DNA of 64,000 nt from Maribacter hydrothermalis (GCF_001913155.1 NZ_CP018760.1:2542001-2606000); one strand, 5' to 3'. Counted from the stretch's first letter, positions 27,066 to 36,672 are shown. Numbers and translations are program-made. The notes: generated from the sequence alone by a model not told the origin.

Positions 27066-28136
27066 TTATTCTACACCACCTTTAGCATTGTCTTGCCATA
27101 CTTTAAGCTCGTCCCATTTGCCTTCAGAAGCCATTTTAGCTTGTTTTGGCCAAGATGTAGGATCTAAATGTGCCATTCTAGAGCTAGCGTCATTTAAAAT
27201 CTCTTTAATTTTCTCAGCATCACCTTTAGATAAATCGGCATAAGTAACTATACCTGCAGCAACTAGTGCTTCAGCGGCTTTTGGGCCAATGCCTTCTACT
27301 TTGGTTAAATCGTCTGCTTCAACCTTGGTAGTTTTCACAGCTGGCTTTGCTTCTGATTTTGCCTCTGATTTTGCTTCTGACTTCTCAGCATCTTTTTTCT
27401 TAACCTTGTCTTTTTTCTCAGATTTACCTTCAGAATCACCTTTTTCGTTCTTACGTTCAGCAAGACCTTCAGCAATAGCATGAGTAACTTCTGTCATAAT
27501 AATGTCAATTGATTTTGACGCATCATCATTGGAAGGAATAAGGAAGTCTACATCTCTAGGGTCGCAGTTGGTATCTACCATTGCGAAAATAGGAATGTTT
27601 AATTTTTGAGCTTCTTTAACAGCAATGTGCTCTCTCATTGTATCAACAATAAACAATGCACCTGGTAAACGAGTCATTTCAGAAATAGAACCTAAGTTCT
27701 TCTCTAATTTTGCACGTAAACGATCAACTTGTAATCTTTCTTTTTTAGATAGCGTAAGGAATGTACCATCTTTTTTCATACGATCAATAGAAGCCATTTT
27801 CTTTACAGCTTTACGGATTGTAACGAAGTTTGTTAACATTCCACCTGGCCATCTTTCTGTAATGTAAGGCATGTTAACATTTGCTGCTTTTTCAGCAACG
27901 ATGTCTTTTGCTTGTTTTTTGGTAGCTACGAAAAGTATTTTTCTACCTGATGCTGCAATTTTGCTAAGAGCCTCATTGGTCTCGTCTAATTTTGCAACTG
28001 TTTTGTAAAGATTGATTACGTGAATGCCATTACGCTCCATATAGATGTAAGGAGCCATGTTTGGATTCCATTTTCTTGTTAGGTGGCCAAAATGCACACC
28101 TGCTTCTAATAATTGTTTTACTTCGACTCTCGCCAT
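27066..28136 (-). CDS. rpsB: 30S ribosomal protein S2 with a C-terminal helix-hairpin-helix tail
   Basis: S2 core (about residues 1-235) is normal: AGVHFGHLTRKWNPNM, ITERWPGGMLTNF, FIVDTMREHIAVKEA, VDTNCDPRDVDFLIPSNDDA. After this comes a Lys/Glu/Ser-rich linker with three copies of the tetrapeptide KSEA (about 236-274) and then an about 80-residue extra domain with a helix-hairpin-helix core, KVEGIGPKAAEALVAAGI, ending in a Trp-rich stretch. Total length is 356 instead of about 230-260. The tail resembles one known on some flavobacterial L21 proteins (from memory) and the tail of ActC in this window. Upstream leader is long (about 190 bases to the preceding terminator). Confidence 0.95.
   Translation of the reverse strand: MARVEVKQLLEAGVHFGHLTRKWNPNMAPYIYMERNGIHVINLYKTVAKLDETNEALSKIAASGRKILFVATKKQAKDIVAEKAANVNMPYITERWPGGMLTNFVTIRKAVKKMASIDRMKKDGTFLTLSKKERLQVDRLRAKLEKNLGSISEMTRLPGALFIVDTMREHIAVKEAQKLNIPIFAMVDTNCDPRDVDFLIPSNDDASKSIDIIMTEVTHAIAEGLAERKNEKGDSEGKSEKKDKVKKKDAEKSEAKSEAKSEAKPAVKTTKVEADDLTKVEGIGPKAAEALVAAGIVTYADLSKGDAEKIKEILNDASSRMAHLDPTSWPKQAKMASEGKWDELKVWQDNAKGGVE
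27349..27384. repeat. Three 12-base tandem repeats inside rpsB
   Basis: GCTTCTGATTTT, GCCTCTGATTTT and GCTTCTGACTTC follow one another and encode the Lys-Ser-Glu-Ala repeats of the S2 linker. Such units could change copy number by slippage without shifting the frame. Confidence 0.8.
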
Positions 28137-28330
28137 TTTAAATTTAGTTTACGTTCTTATGAATTAGCAATGATAAAGTGGTATCTGCATAAACAGAAGC
28201 CTTCATCATTTAGATGCTAAACTAATCTTACCTTCAACTTTAAGAAATTAAAGGATTTTTAATTGTCCGCAAAGGACTTTCAATGAACTTGTTAATAATC
28301 TGGATCTTCCAGTGTGATTAAATATAAAAA

Positions 28331-28361
28331 CAGGCACCCAAAAAAAGGATGCCTGGTAATT
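28331..28361 (-). terminator. Terminator of the rplM-rpsI operon
   Basis: On the minus strand CAGGCATCC / GGGTGCCTG (one mismatch/wobble) around a T-rich loop is followed by TTTTTAT. It separates rpsI from rpsB, so rpsB-tsf has its own promoter. Confidence 0.8.
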
Positions 28362-28374
28362 TTGAAATTCCGAA

Positions 28375-28761
28375 TTAACGTTTCGAGAATTGGAATTTTT
28401 TACGTGCTTTCTTCTGACCGAATTTCTTACGTTCAACCATTCTTGGGTCTCTAGTTAACAAACCTTCTGGCTTCAATATAGACCTGTTCTCAGCATCAAT
28501 CTCGCACATTGCCCTTGACAAAGCTAAGCGTATTGCTTCTGCCTGTCCGGTAATACCACCTCCGTAAACATTTACTCTTACATTGTAAGTGTCTAAGCTT
28601 TCGGTTAATGTGAAAGGTTGTTTTACTTTGTATTGTAGTGTAGCGGTTGGGAAGTATACACTTAAATCTTTATTGTTGATTGTAATGTCACCATTACCAT
28701 CTGAAAGATATACTCTAGCTACAGCGGTCTTTCTACGACCAATTTTATGAATTACCTCCAT
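28375..28761 (-). CDS. rpsI: 30S ribosomal protein S9
   Basis: The 128-residue protein shows the S9 hallmarks: IGRRKTAVARVYL at the N terminus, GGGITGQAEAIRLALSRA in the middle and a basic tail ending in FSKR that reaches the P-site tRNA. It starts one base after the rplM stop codon, the common rplM-rpsI pair. Confidence 0.98.
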   Translation of the reverse strand: MEVIHKIGRRKTAVARVYLSDGNGDITINNKDLSVYFPTATLQYKVKQPFTLTESLDTYNVRVNVYGGGITGQAEAIRLALSRAMCEIDAENRSILKPEGLLTRDPRMVERKKFGQKKARKKFQFSKR

Positions 28762-28762
28762 C

Positions 28763-29218
28763 TTATTTTACGTCTTTTAAATTAACAACAGTAGGCTTTT
28801 GAGCTTCTTGACCGTGCTCAGTACCGGCGTAAACTTTAAGGTTTCTAAAAAGTTCAGCTCCTAATCTATTTTTAGGTAACATTCCTTTTATTGCTTTTTC
28901 AAGAATACCTTCTGGATTTTTATCCAATAATTGTTTTACGCTAGTAGAACGCTGACCACCTGGGTAGCCAGTGTATCTCAAATAAGACTTATCTGACCAC
29001 TTGTTTCCTGTTAGAACAATTTTCTCTGCGTTGATTATAACAACATTATCACCACAATCAACATGAGGGGTAAAACTTGGTTTATGCTTTCCTCTTAACA
29101 AATAGGCGACTTTTGAAGCCATGCGTCCTAATGTTTCTCCTTCGGCATCTACCAATAACCACTCTTTGTTTACAGTTGTTCTGTTGGCCGAAACGGTCTT
29201 ATAACTTAATGTATCCAC
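28763..29218 (-). CDS. rplM: 50S ribosomal protein L13
   Basis: The 151-residue protein has the L13 motifs [16 protein letters not shown], the [15 protein letters not shown] stretch and MLPKNRLG. It is the first gene of the rplM-rpsI operon and has a full consensus promoter upstream. An early small hairpin (CCCT/AGGG, about 29250-29261) lies in the leader. Confidence 0.98.
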   Translation of the reverse strand: MDTLSYKTVSANRTTVNKEWLLVDAEGETLGRMASKVAYLLRGKHKPSFTPHVDCGDNVVIINAEKIVLTGNKWSDKSYLRYTGYPGGQRSTSVKQLLDKNPEGILEKAIKGMLPKNRLGAELFRNLKVYAGTEHGQEAQKPTVVNLKDVK

Positions 29219-29266
29219 TACTGCTATTTTTAACTATTATTTTAATCAATCCCTAGAAAGGGGCTG

Positions 29267-29297
29267 CAAATCTACGATTATTAACTTGAATTGCAAA
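29267..29297 (-). promoter_or_regulatory. Consensus promoter of rplM-rpsI
   Basis: On the minus strand TTTG (29294-29297), a 19-base spacer, then TAGATTTG (29267-29274). This matches the Bacteroidota TTTG-N19-TAnnTTTG promoter at every defined base. Predicted transcript start near 29261, leaving a leader of about 40 bases. Confidence 0.85.
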
Positions 29298-29464
29298 TAC
29301 TTGTTTCTAAATTTTTTTTATTTTTTTTAATGTGCTAAATGTTGAGTTTAAAAATTTATCGTAATTATGTTAAACTTCATTGTTTTGGAACTAATTTCTG
29401 TAACATTGAACTAAATTTTGTGTCCTTCTTCTACTAGTATCCATCAATCAAAGAACAAACCATT

Positions 29465-32095
29465 ATGAATAGGTATTCTTATTTGTGTATATCGTTTTTT
29501 TTATTTTTTACCATACTACAAGCTCAAAAAGACTCTTTAAAAATTAGGAAAGCATATACTACGTTACCAATACCTAATAATGAATCCATTATAATAGATG
29601 GCCTTTTGTTAGATAAGGCTTGGGAAAATGTTGTTTGGGATGGGAATTTTACTGTCTTTGAACCAGATAACGGTAGTAAGCCTAGTCAATCAACAAAGTT
29701 TAAAATTACCTATGATTCCAAATTTTTATATATAGCAATTAGGTGTTTTGATAGTGTGCCTCTTAAAATAGAGAAAAGATTGTCAAGACGAGATAGTTTT
29801 GCCGGTGATTGGATAGAGGTTAATATTGATAGTTATAATGATAAAAGAACTGGGTTTTCCTTTAATGTCTCGGCAGCTGGGGTAAAGGGTGATGAGTTTA
29901 TTTCTCAAAATGGTGATAGTTGGGATTCTAGTTGGAATCCTATTTGGTACACTGCCTCTAATATCGATAACGAAGGTTGGTCAGCAGAAATGAAAATTCC
30001 CTTAAGTCAATTAAAATTTGGTTCTGCAAATGAGCAAATTTGGGGTCTGCAAGTTCATCGTCGATATTTTAGAGGGGAAGAACGTTCTATTTGGCAGCCC
30101 ATTTCATTAGAAGCTCCCGGGTGGGTTAGTGAGTTTGGAATTTTAAATGGTCTTAAAAATATTGAACCTCAAAAACAATTGGAGATTCAGCCTTTTTTGG
30201 TCAATCAGTATGATAAATATCCTGCTCAAGATGGTAACCCTTTTCGTGATGGAAAAGATTATAAATTAAATGCAGGGCTCGATGCTAAAATAGGATTAAC
30301 AAATGATTTAACGCTAGATTTAACGGTTAATCCAGATTTTGGACAGGTAGATGCGGATCCAGGAGCAATAGCTTTAGATGGGTTTCAAATTTTCTTTGAA
30401 GAACGACGTCCTTTCTTTATCGAAAATAAAAACATTTTTGACTATGAATTTGCGGACGGCAATGATAATGTTTTTTATAGTCGAAGAATTGGAAGAAGTC
30501 CACAAGGATTCACTACTGCAACTATTAATGAGTTTGAAGAATTCCCTACGAATTCCACTATTTTGGGTGCTGCCAAGTTTTCAGGGAAGACAAAGAATGG
30601 GTGGTCTCTAGGTTTATTGGAAAGTGTAACCGGTAAAATGTTTGCTGATGTTGAAGATGTTTCTGGCAACAGACGTTCAGAACTTGTTGAGCCATTAACT
30701 AATTATATTGTTGGTAGGGTGCAGAAAGATTTCAATGAGCGCAATTCTTTTATTGGCGGAATCTTTACGGCTACAAATAGAAACATCCCAGATAATCTGG
30801 ATTTTCTTAGAAGTGGTGCCTACACGGGCGGGTTAGACTTTAAGCATAATTGGAAGAATAGAAACTATTATGTTGAAGGTAATGTTGTTGGTAGTCATGT
30901 AACGGGTAGTGAAGAAGCTATTGCCCATACACAAACGAGTATAACACATCTTTTTCAAAGGGTAGATGCGGATCATGTTTCCGTTGATTCAGATAGAACA
31001 TCTTTAACGGGCACAGGTGGCAAACTGGAGATTGGAAAAGCTGGTGGGGGCAATTGGAGGTATGATGGCGGATTCATTTGGCGTTCACCAGAATTAGAAT
31101 TGAATGATATCGGATTTTTGAGACAAGCAGATGAAATAAAACAGACCGCTTCAATTAGTAGATTATTTATTAAGCCGACCAATTTTTATAGAAGGGCTAA
31201 TTTAGGTTTTAGTCAATATACCACATTTGATTTTGAAGGTAATTATAATAGGATCCAGTATGAGGTAGAAGGATTCATTAATTATAAAAATAACTGGTGG
31301 ACCGAAGTTGGTGCTGCCCATAAGCCAAGAATTTTTTCAAATACTGTTTTAAGAGGAGGGCCAAGATGGCGCTGGTCCGAAGAAAATTTTGGATTTCTTT
31401 TCTTTGGTTCTGATAATAGAAAGAAATTGAGTTTTACTTTAGGTTATGTTAATAGCCAAGCTGCAGAAAAGAACTTTTCATTGGAACGTTATGTTTTACG
31501 GTTAAATTATCAACCTTTTGATGCTTTTAACCTTTCCATCTCGTCGGAATATGAAGAGAATCCGAATAAAACACAGTACGTCACTGAGAAAGATGTAAAT
31601 GGTGTGCCTAGGTATATAACTGGGAATATTGACCAAAAAACGTTTAGCACCTCTATTCGCTTTAATTATAGTTTAAATCCGAACCTTTCCATTCAATATT
31701 ATGGGGAGCCATTCATTTCTCGGGGAATATATTCAGATTTCAATTTTGTAAATAATCCTATCGCCGAAAATTTGTCGGAAAGGGTTACGTTGTTTTCAGC
31801 TAATCAAATTACATCATCAAGTACTTCAGATTCTTATTTGATAGATGAGAATATTGACGGAATTACGGATTACGAAATAGTAAACCCCGATTTTTCTTTT
31901 GTACAGTTTAGGTCTAACTTGGTACTTAGATGGGAATATATACCAGGCTCAGAAGTGTTTTTAGTATGGTCGCAAGGTGTAGTGGGTTCCGCCAACCCCT
32001 ATGAAACATTGGGTAGCAATTTAGATAGCCAAATACTTGGACAAAAGAAAGATAATACGTTTTTAATAAAAGCAACTTATCGATTTGTACTTTAA
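29465..32095 (+). CDS. DUF5916 family outer-membrane protein with CBM9-like N-terminal domain
   Basis: An 876-residue secreted protein with a signal peptide (about 1-20, ending ILQAQ). The first 230 residues resemble the family 9 carbohydrate-binding fold (IDGLLLDKAWENVVW ... KITYDSKFLYIAIRCFDS ... GDWIEVNID), and the rest is the DUF5916 region with many amphipathic beta strands (FFEERRPFFIENKNIFDYE at the start of it) and an aromatic C terminus (KATYRFVL), consistent with an outer-membrane barrel. Function of the family is not established. It follows a 245-base gap after the divergent rplM promoter and seems to be a single-gene unit. Confidence 0.85.
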   Translation: MNRYSYLCISFFLFFTILQAQKDSLKIRKAYTTLPIPNNESIIIDGLLLDKAWENVVWDGNFTVFEPDNGSKPSQSTKFKITYDSKFLYIAIRCFDSVPLKIEKRLSRRDSFAGDWIEVNIDSYNDKRTGFSFNVSAAGVKGDEFISQNGDSWDSSWNPIWYTASNIDNEGWSAEMKIPLSQLKFGSANEQIWGLQVHRRYFRGEERSIWQPISLEAPGWVSEFGILNGLKNIEPQKQLEIQPFLVNQYDKYPAQDGNPFRDGKDYKLNAGLDAKIGLTNDLTLDLTVNPDFGQVDADPGAIALDGFQIFFEERRPFFIENKNIFDYEFADGNDNVFYSRRIGRSPQGFTTATINEFEEFPTNSTILGAAKFSGKTKNGWSLGLLESVTGKMFADVEDVSGNRRSELVEPLTNYIVGRVQKDFNERNSFIGGIFTATNRNIPDNLDFLRSGAYTGGLDFKHNWKNRNYYVEGNVVGSHVTGSEEAIAHTQTSITHLFQRVDADHVSVDSDRTSLTGTGGKLEIGKAGGGNWRYDGGFIWRSPELELNDIGFLRQADEIKQTASISRLFIKPTNFYRRANLGFSQYTTFDFEGNYNRIQYEVEGFINYKNNWWTEVGAAHKPRIFSNTVLRGGPRWRWSEENFGFLFFGSDNRKKLSFTLGYVNSQAAEKNFSLERYVLRLNYQPFDAFNLSISSEYEENPNKTQYVTEKDVNGVPRYITGNIDQKTFSTSIRFNYSLNPNLSIQYYGEPFISRGIYSDFNFVNNPIAENLSERVTLFSANQITSSSTSDSYLIDENIDGITDYEIVNPDFSFVQFRSNLVLRWEYIPGSEVFLVWSQGVVGSANPYETLGSNLDSQILGQKKDNTFLIKATYRFVL

Positions 32096-32165
32096 ATCAT
32101 TTTAATATCTTATAAAATAATAAGTCTATAATTTCGTTTTAAAAGGTTGATAACCAATTTTAACG

Positions 32166-32669
32166 ATGATGTATAAAAACATTTTAGCAATAATAGGATT
32201 TGCTTTTTTACTTGTTTCATGTAGTTCAGATAAAAATGAAGCAGAAGCCGAGGTTGGTGCTTCAAGTATTTTAGGTACTTGGGATGCTACCGAATTAAGA
32301 ATTGACAATGCAACCGCTAGTGATGATTCCAAGTTTTTAAAAGGAGCCTTAGATTTATTGACGGAAAAAGATTGTTATATAGTTACGCTACAATTTAACG
32401 AAGATTTATCTGCAACAGCTACGAATTCGGCTAGCTATGTAGTGCTAGATGTTACTGGTTCAAACTTTAATATTCCATGTCCAACGGAAGCAGATGAGCA
32501 ATCTAGCACCTATACTTTTGATGGTAAAACGGTCACTACAATTGATAGTGATGGAAATGAATTGGTTATTGATGTTACTATTAATGGAGATATTATGACT
32601 GTTGATGCCGCTGATTTGGATATTCCTAATTTTTCAGATGACGGACAGTTGGTTTTTGTGAAACGATAA
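32166..32669 (+). CDS. Lipocalin-like lipoprotein
   Basis: A 167-residue protein with a lipoprotein signal (LLVSCSSDKNE, lipobox Cys at residue 19) and a small beta-rich domain starting ILGTWDATEL, the usual opening of Bacteroidota lipocalin-like domains. Two cysteines further on could form a disulphide. The ATG at 32166 is followed directly by a second in-frame ATG at 32169; either may be used. Ligand unknown. Confidence 0.75.
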   Translation: MMYKNILAIIGFAFLLVSCSSDKNEAEAEVGASSILGTWDATELRIDNATASDDSKFLKGALDLLTEKDCYIVTLQFNEDLSATATNSASYVVLDVTGSNFNIPCPTEADEQSSTYTFDGKTVTTIDSDGNELVIDVTINGDIMTVDAADLDIPNFSDDGQLVFVKR

Positions 32670-32693
32670 CGAGTAACGAACAAGATATTTTGT

Positions 32694-32724
32694 AAAAGCC
32701 TCTTTAACAATAAGGAGGCTTTTT
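32694..32724 (+). terminator. Terminator after the lipocalin-like gene
   Basis: AAAAGCCTC / GAGGCTTTTT with a 12-base loop, ending in a T run. Confidence 0.75.
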
Positions 32725-32795
32725 GTTGTTTTAATAAATTTAAGATTTAAGTATTTGGTGTATCTTTAAATTCAGGAAATAACCTAGTAGCTATT

Positions 32796-33923
32796 TTGAT
32801 GAAAAAACTGATTTTAAACTATTTGTCCCCATTATTGTTTTTTTTATTTATAGGCTGTATTGATCCCGTTGAACCTGAGTTTGAGTTCAAAGAAGGATTG
32901 GTGTTTATTGAAGGTATTGCAGCCACTGTTGAAGGTGGCTCTTTTGTTATTATCAATGTATCTGTTAATGAGTTCGGTATTGATAAAACAGCTTTTGAAT
33001 CTGAGGCAAAAGTTTCCTTTTTTAATTCAATTACTGGAGAAACTGTTCAACTTCAAGAGCTGGAAGGTGCCTACGTTCCTTCAAAGGATTTTAAGGTTAA
33101 TGTTGGGGAACAATGGGAGCTAGATGTCACTTTGGTTAACGGAAAGCAATATCGTTCTCAGCCCGAAACTGTAATACATCCAGTAGAGGTAGAGGATATA
33201 AAAGCTACCTATAAATCTGAATTACGATTTAACGATGGTACAGAGTCATTTGAACCCGGTCATGCTATTTCAGTTTCTTTTTTAGATCCTGTAGATGAAG
33301 AAAATTATTACTATTGGACATTTAAATCATTTGAGAAGTTAAGAATTTGTAAAACGTGTTTCGATGGTATTTATCGTGATAATATTTGTGGACCTACTAC
33401 TATTACGGTTCCTGATTATTTTGACTATTTGTGCGACACGGATTGTTGGAAAATTAGATTTCCAGAAAGTATTTCAATATTCGATGATAAATTTTCTAAC
33501 GGTAAAAGAACTACAGACCTGGTAGTGGCCGAAATACCTCTTTATACCAAAGAAAATATGGTGCTCGAAATTCAACAGTTTTCACTTACACCTGCTGCAT
33601 ATAATTATTATAAGGTACTTAAAGATATTGTAGATAATAATAGCGGTTTTAATGCACCACCTCCTGCAGCTTTAATAGGTAATTTATATAATCCAAATAA
33701 TTCGGACGATTTTGTTTTTGGAAGATTTACTACAGCGGCAACCTCATCTATCCAAATATTTATTGAAAGAGGTGATATTGTAGAAAACGAAATAGAAAAC
33801 CAAAGGTCTTTAAGTGTTGAACCAACATTTATGTCGCCTTACCCGCCACCAGCTACAACTGAATCTCCTTGTGAGGAAGGAAGATTTAGGACAGCTATAC
33901 GACCAGAAGCATGGATAAATTAA
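32796..33923 (+). CDS. DUF4249 family lipoprotein
   Basis: A 375-residue lipoprotein (signal with FIGCIDPVEPE, lipobox Cys near residue 21) of the DUF4249 family, which in Bacteroidota is commonly coupled to a TonB-dependent receptor. The N-terminal half is a beta-rich Ig/Fn3-like region; the middle contains a cysteine-rich segment (CKTCFDG, CG, CDTDC). Its last 13 bases overlap the start of the receptor gene, so both are made together. It may be the surface-exposed partner of the receptor, an inference from the pairing. Confidence 0.85.
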   Translation: MMKKLILNYLSPLLFFLFIGCIDPVEPEFEFKEGLVFIEGIAATVEGGSFVIINVSVNEFGIDKTAFESEAKVSFFNSITGETVQLQELEGAYVPSKDFKVNVGEQWELDVTLVNGKQYRSQPETVIHPVEVEDIKATYKSELRFNDGTESFEPGHAISVSFLDPVDEENYYYWTFKSFEKLRICKTCFDGIYRDNICGPTTITVPDYFDYLCDTDCWKIRFPESISIFDDKFSNGKRTTDLVVAEIPLYTKENMVLEIQQFSLTPAAYNYYKVLKDIVDNNSGFNAPPPAALIGNLYNPNNSDDFVFGRFTTAATSSIQIFIERGDIVENEIENQRSLSVEPTFMSPYPPPATTESPCEEGRFRTAIRPEAWIN

Positions 33924-36355
33924 AGAAAGTCAATAAACCATTGAGTAAATCTTATAACGTTCTTTTTGTTTTACTTATAACGCTACTATGTTTAGGAAAA
34001 GCAGAGGCGCAAGAGTATTTATTGACTGTAGAGGTAATTGATGAACTCTCTCAAGAACCATTAGAAAGTGCAGAAATAAGTATTGAACCTTGTGCTTGTG
34101 GCGGTATTACTAATAGACAGGGTTTTTTTTATATCAATTTACCAAAAGACACTTATACTGTATCTGTTAATTATATTGGATTTAAAAGTGATGTAAATAC
34201 TGTTGAATTAAATGCTAAGCATAAAATAAAAGTTGTTCTTATTGAAGAACAAGAACAACTTTCCGAAGTAATAGTTCATGCCAAGAAAATCAACGATAAT
34301 TTAGAGCTACCTCAAATGGGTGCATTACAGCTGCAGACACAAGAATTAAAAAAAATTCCATCGGGTCTTGGTGAAGCAGATATTCTTCGAAGTATGACTT
34401 TGTTGGCGGGTGTCAATAATTCAGGAGAAATAAGCAACGGTCTTTCGGTTAGAGGAGGAGCGTTAGATCAAAACCTTTTGTTATTAGATAATGCACCTGT
34501 ATTCAACCCTACTCATCTTTTTGGACTTTTTTCGGTTTTTACACCAGATGTAATTTCAAGTGTTGATTTGTATAGGGCTAATATTCCTGCAAGGTACGGG
34601 GGTAGAATAACCTCTGTATTAGATATAAAAGTTAAGAACCCTTATGTGGATAAATTTAAATTAAGTGGTGGTGTTGGCTTAGTATCAAGTCGTTTATCAA
34701 TAGAAACACCTATTATTAAAGATAAACTAATGATTGCAATAGGTGGTAGAGCAGGATTGACGGATTTTTTATTACCCCTTGTATCCGAACGTTTAAAGGA
34801 TACCAAGGCTAATTTTTACGACAGTACAATGAAATTATTGTATCTGCCAACCAAGAATGATCAATTAACTTTTACCGGGTTCTATAGTAAGGACTATTAT
34901 CAATTAGATTTAATTACAAAAATTCAAAACATTAATGCTAAGAATAATCAATACGATTTTCAAACACTGAACGGAACAGTTAATTGGAGGCATTCATTTA
35001 ACGACGAAAGTAATCTAAGAACTTTTTTAGTGATGAGCGACTATGCTCCTAAAACCATATTTCCCGAGGTTGATAACGCAAATGAGATTGAATTTAAGTC
35101 CAGAATCAATTATTTAAGTTTTGCATCTGAATATACCAAAGAGGTCAGTTCCAAGTTTGACTATTATGTAGGCACACAGATAAATAAGTATAGAATAAGC
35201 CCAGGGGAATTAAATCCAGGAAATACCAATAGTGTTGCTGCGGTAAACTTGGAAAAGGAAAATAGCTATGAATTTTCAGGTTATGGAAACATCAATTATA
35301 ATCCTTCAAATAGTTTATCGCTATCTGCAGGTTTACGTTTAAGTCATTATGTACTAATAGGACCCTATAAACAAGCCCAAATAAACGAACTAACTGGCCA
35401 ATTACAAAATGTTTTTGAGTTTGAAAAAGGCGCAGGTGTTAAAACATATAATGGATTAGAGCCTAGACTTGGGTTAAACTTAAAGTTAAATGAAACAACT
35501 TCCATTAAGGCTAGTTACGCAAGATTAAACCAGTATCTGCAAAATGTATATAATTCTACAACTCCCTTGCCAACATCTAGGTGGAAAACTTCAGACCCAT
35601 TTATAAAACCGCAAATAAGTGATGCATACGGTTTAGGCATCTACAAGAATACAGCCGATAATTTAGTGGAGTTTGGGATTGAAGGGTATTATAGAGATTC
35701 TAAAAATAATTTGACTTATAAGCCAGGCGCTGATTTTTTTCTAGAGGAATTTTTAGAGCGGGATGTTATACAAGGACAAGGAAAGGCATATGGTGTTGAA
35801 TTCAGTGTCAAAAAATCTAGTGGTAAAGTAAATGGTTGGTTAAATTATACATGGTCTAAAAGCTTATTAAATTCAGATAATGAAAATTTGGCAGATAGGA
35901 TTAACAATAATAAATGGTATGTGTCTGATTTTGATAGGCCACATGTTGTTAATTCGACCATTAATTTTGAGGGTGATAAATATAATATTTGGAGTTTTAA
36001 TTTTACGGGGCAAACAGGTAGACCTTATACTGTCGCCAACAGTGTTTTTAAATTAGACGATATTGATGTGCCTATATTTATTGAAAGAAACAATGCTAGA
36101 CTAAGACCTTACCATAGATTAGATTTTTCATGGACTGTAAAATATGGGGAAAAGGTGAATAAGAGATGGGTAGGGGATTGGACTTTTACAATTTATAATG
36201 TTTATAGTAGGCGAAATCCATTTAATATTTATTACGCTCAACGACAACCTGATGTAGATGCGGATGTTTTTCTGGGAAGCCCACTTGGGTCTTATGAGTT
36301 ATCTATACTTAATAGTCCGTTATTTGCATTAACTTATAATTTCGTCTTCCAATAG
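33911..36355 (+). CDS. TonB-dependent outer-membrane receptor with carboxypeptidase-like regulatory domain
   Basis: An 814-residue receptor. A signal peptide (ending about residue 34, KAEAQ) is followed by a CarboxypepD_reg-like domain (about 36-115), the plug (about 135-235, with GLSVRGGALDQNLLLLDNAPVFNPTHLFG) and a 22-strand barrel ending in an aromatic residue (YNFVFQ). It imports an unknown ligand using energy from ExbB/ExbD-TonB, such as the set at 13.5-15.9 kb. The gene overlaps DUF4249 by 13 bases. It lacks a SusD partner; with DUF4249 it is more like siderophore- or peptide-type pairs than a glycan-use locus, but the substrate cannot be named. Confidence 0.92.
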   Translation: MDKLKKVNKPLSKSYNVLFVLLITLLCLGKAEAQEYLLTVEVIDELSQEPLESAEISIEPCACGGITNRQGFFYINLPKDTYTVSVNYIGFKSDVNTVELNAKHKIKVVLIEEQEQLSEVIVHAKKINDNLELPQMGALQLQTQELKKIPSGLGEADILRSMTLLAGVNNSGEISNGLSVRGGALDQNLLLLDNAPVFNPTHLFGLFSVFTPDVISSVDLYRANIPARYGGRITSVLDIKVKNPYVDKFKLSGGVGLVSSRLSIETPIIKDKLMIAIGGRAGLTDFLLPLVSERLKDTKANFYDSTMKLLYLPTKNDQLTFTGFYSKDYYQLDLITKIQNINAKNNQYDFQTLNGTVNWRHSFNDESNLRTFLVMSDYAPKTIFPEVDNANEIEFKSRINYLSFASEYTKEVSSKFDYYVGTQINKYRISPGELNPGNTNSVAAVNLEKENSYEFSGYGNINYNPSNSLSLSAGLRLSHYVLIGPYKQAQINELTGQLQNVFEFEKGAGVKTYNGLEPRLGLNLKLNETTSIKASYARLNQYLQNVYNSTTPLPTSRWKTSDPFIKPQISDAYGLGIYKNTADNLVEFGIEGYYRDSKNNLTYKPGADFFLEEFLERDVIQGQGKAYGVEFSVKKSSGKVNGWLNYTWSKSLLNSDNENLADRINNNKWYVSDFDRPHVVNSTINFEGDKYNIWSFNFTGQTGRPYTVANSVFKLDDIDVPIFIERNNARLRPYHRLDFSWTVKYGEKVNKRWVGDWTFTIYNVYSRRNPFNIYYAQRQPDVDADVFLGSPLGSYELSILNSPLFALTYNFVFQ

Positions 36356-36357
36356 AT

Positions 36358-36669
36358 TTATTGCTTGTAAAACTTAGCTTTTACATTTTGGTGTTCGGAT
36401 TGTATGGTAATCAAATACAATCCCTTTTCTAGATTGAAAACTGGAATATTTAGCGCATTTCTTTTAATGTCCCATTGATGATAAATAACTTGTGTGCCGT
36501 AGCTATCTATAATCGTAATTGCCGCATTAGTATCATTTTTAAGACCTAAGACATTGATGACATTTATTGCAGGGTTAGGAAATACTTTAATTTTGTTTAC
36601 AACATCTTGTGCACACAATTGTACAGCAAAAAGTAATGTTAAAAATAATAAGAGGAAAAGGCGTTTCAT
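36358..36669 (-). CDS. Very small secreted protein consisting of a signal peptide and a type IX sorting domain
   Basis: The product is about 103 residues: signal peptide (MKRLFLLLFLTLLFAVQLCAQ) and then directly the typical type A C-terminal sorting domain, with KVFPNPAINVINVLG, a YGTQVIY-like strand and LEKGLYLITI. There is no passenger domain between them. An upstream in-frame ATG (36687) lies in a hairpin; the start at 36669 begins the signal peptide. It may be a remnant of a larger gene or a functional small protein. Only two bases separate its end from the convergent TonB receptor gene. Confidence 0.65.
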   Translation of the reverse strand: MKRLFLLLFLTLLFAVQLCAQDVVNKIKVFPNPAINVINVLGLKNDTNAAITIIDSYGTQVIYHQWDIKRNALNIPVFNLEKGLYLITIQSEHQNVKAKFYKQ

Positions 36670-36672
36670 AAA

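Noticed and set aside
28137..28330. Long rpsB leader considered as a structured ribosomal-protein autoregulatory RNA
   Set aside because: I could not find a strong conserved-looking stem by eye, only small AT-rich inverted repeats; comparative alignment would be required.
28248..28436. 62-codon minus-strand frame over the end of rpsI and its terminator
   Set aside because: Out-of-frame shadow of rpsI reading through the hairpin; no independent support.
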